Below, piece by piece: positions 62,869 through 64,000 of a DNA stretch of 64,000 nt. The position numbers were made by a program, and so were the translations under genes. How positions within the stretch are numbered: the first letter of the stretch is position 1; each line of letters starts with the position of its first letter. Under the pieces are notes generated by a model that saw nothing but the letters and a program-made list of their open reading frames with translations, was not told where the DNA came from and searched no databases. This stretch comes from CAYNHZ01 sp964397445 (lineage in GTDB: Bacteria; Bacteroidota; Bacteroidia; Bacteroidales; UBA932): the NCBI GenBank assembly GCA_964397445.1, contig CAYNHZ010000001.1, positions 434,001 through 498,000 of the forward strand, in the 5' to 3' direction.

Positions 62869-63248
62869 TGCTCTTCAATTTTCGAAACGGTTATAGAGTG
62901 ATTTGTTATAGCCTCATTTTCCGGTATTTCTACTTTATATGAAAAAACAATGGCGTTTTTGGAGCTGTCATCAATATCTGTGATCTCTACTGCCGTGTTT
63001 TTTGCGATTGAGACAAGTTCTTTTTGAACATTCTCCGTCAGGGCATTGTAGTGATCGTGAGCAATATTGATCCTATTTTGAATCGTATCGCAACACAAGG
63101 TGGAGGCCCTATCATAATCTGTTGAAAAGTATGCATTAAGAAAGTCTGTAGCAACAATTGTTGCCTCTTTAACATTCTTTCCACAACCACTCAATATCAA
63201 ACTAACTGTAAAGAGTATCAATAGATGGATGATTAATTTTTTGTTCAT
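62844..63248 (-). CDS. DUF4878-like lipoprotein
   Basis: 134 residues with the lipobox ILSGC (Cys22). The mature part (ATIVATDFLNAYFSTDYDRASTLC) and a beta-rich end with EEQWKVTRF are typical of the NTF2-like DUF4878 family. It may bind a small ligand in the envelope. It lies between mutS2 (21-bp gap) and the PHP gene (25-bp overlap), so all three are probably on one transcript. Confidence 0.75.
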   Translation of the reverse strand: MNKKLIIHLLILFTVSLILSGCGKNVKEATIVATDFLNAYFSTDYDRASTLCCDTIQNRINIAHDHYNALTENVQKELVSIAKNTAVEITDIDDSSKNAIVFSYKVEIPENEAITNHSITVSKIEEQWKVTRFQ

Positions 63249-63269
63249 ATTATTTTGTAAATGATTTGT

Positions 63270-64000
63270 TTATAATTCAACTATAGTGATTCCGCTCCCC
63301 CCCCTCTCAATGTGCTCGTCTTTAAATGATACTACACCTGGGGTAATTTTAAGGTATTTTCTTATCTCCTCTTTCAAAATACCATTCCCTTTGCCGTGTA
63401 AGATAGAGACTTGAGAAACACCTATCATAAGGGCATCATCGATAAACCTTGTGACTGTGTTGATCGCCTCCTCAAGCCTCATTCCCCTTATATCAATGGT
63501 AGATTTAAAATTTAAACGGTGTTCCGAGAGGGTTTGCATCTCGTAGCTGCTTTTTCGTGAAGAGGGTTTTATACTCTCTTTATACTGCTTCATAGAGATA
63601 GCAGAAACTTTCTCTTTGGACATTTTGCTAATAATATCTCCGATGGCAACACTCACTTTATTCCCGGCAATTTGTACTATTTCACCCGTAAGATCTCCCC
63701 CTTCAATTTTTACCTTTGTCCCAACTTTAAGGGTAGGTTCGGTTACAATTTTTTCAGCCATACGGATCCCTTCTTCCCCCTGTTTAGATCGATTCTCCCT
63801 AACTCTTTTGCGCTCCTCTTGCCTCTTTTTCCGTTCGGAAATTTGTAACATCTTTCGCTCAATCTCCTCATCTATAGCACTTTTTTTCAAATTATCAATC
63901 CCTTTTGCAAAATCATCAAGTTCTTTTCTTGCCTCTTTTGTCCGCTCTTTCTCAGCTTGTGTTTCCCGTATCTCTTTTATAGTATTTTCAATCTTTTTAT
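63270..64000 (-). CDS. mutS2: Endonuclease MutS2, C-terminal part
   Basis: The open frame runs to the window edge without a stop, so the start lies outside. Visible are a highly charged coiled-coil clamp (DEEIERKMLQISERKKRQEE and further), a KOW-like segment (LKVGTKVKIEGGDLTGEIVQIAG) and a C-terminal Smr nuclease domain (STIDIRGMRLEEA, SILHGKGNGILKEEIRKYL). MutS2 suppresses homologous recombination and, in some bacteria, rescues collided ribosomes. The ATPase domain is beyond the window. An internal TTG at 63890 is not the start. Confidence 0.9.
   Translation of the reverse strand, partial: KKIENTIKEIRETQAEKERTKEARKELDDFAKGIDNLKKSAIDEEIERKMLQISERKKRQEERKRVRENRSKQGEEGIRMAEKIVTEPTLKVGTKVKIEGGDLTGEIVQIAGNKVSVAIGDIISKMSKEKVSAISMKQYKESIKPSSRKSSYEMQTLSEHRLNFKSTIDIRGMRLEEAINTVTRFIDDALMIGVSQVSILHGKGNGILKEEIRKYLKITPGVVSFKDEHIERGGSGITIVEL

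Overview
The window looks like a chromosomal segment of a Bacteroidota bacterium, most likely order Bacteroidales. The DNA is AT-rich. Promoters match the Bacteroidota form TTTG-(about 19 nt)-TAnnTTTG, and Shine-Dalgarno sequences are almost absent. The families present are typical of the phylum: BACON and DUF5689 lipoproteins, LruC, C69 dipeptidase, NagB fused to a PIG-L deacetylase, QueH, TonB receptors and hybrid kinases. I cannot name a genus.

Layout. 1-1844: start of ornithine aminotransferase (rocD), divergent from a YfcC-type carrier. 1926-5301: rpsL-rpsG-fusA-rpsJ, followed not by rplC but by a CAT-anticodon tRNA with its own promoter and terminator. 5608-12948: an accessory block. 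It holds a three-gene operon encoding a two-TM RCK channel-like protein with a C-terminal RyR domain, an M48-type metalloprotease with TerB-like and Sel1 parts, and a DUF4062-P-loop STAND-like NTPase. A convergent DUF4143-type ATPase follows. This operon is the best candidate for a poorly described conflict or stress-sensing system.

13133-22610: TonB receptor, orphan SBP/PAS histidine kinase, patatin, split chromate transporter, queH and a lipoprotein gluzincin protease. 22672-25518: small heat shock protein and an oxyR / peroxiredoxin / thioredoxin module with a recognisable OxyR operator between the divergent genes. 25594-33696: ECF sigma factor with a membrane partner, EamA transporter, a second patatin next to a hybrid kinase, an NtrC-type regulator with an altered GAFTGA loop, and a coiled-coil lipoprotein.

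33878-51393: a carbohydrate locus without SusC/SusD. It holds a giant GH2 beta-galactosidase/GH63-YgjK-like fusion, a sugar kinase, a HEAT-DUF1080 protein, a Gfo/Idh/MocA oxidoreductase, a GH20 hexosaminidase, a GH2 mannosidase or glucosaminidase, and a NagB-PIG-L protein whose NagB catalytic residues are replaced. Together they suggest stepwise removal of beta-Gal, alpha-hexose, beta-HexNAc and beta-Man or GlcN from host glycoconjugates, with some 3-keto-sugar chemistry.

51431-64000: nitroreductase, several exported lipoproteins, a DUF362 protein, a BACON/triple-DUF5689 protein beside a secreted DNA/RNA endonuclease, YccF, C69 dipeptidase, a PHP phosphoesterase and the C-terminal part of MutS2 running off the end. 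I saw no rRNA, CRISPR array, insertion sequence or prophage, and no gene-free stretch longer than 300 bases. Domain calls come from reading motifs by eye; no database was searched.
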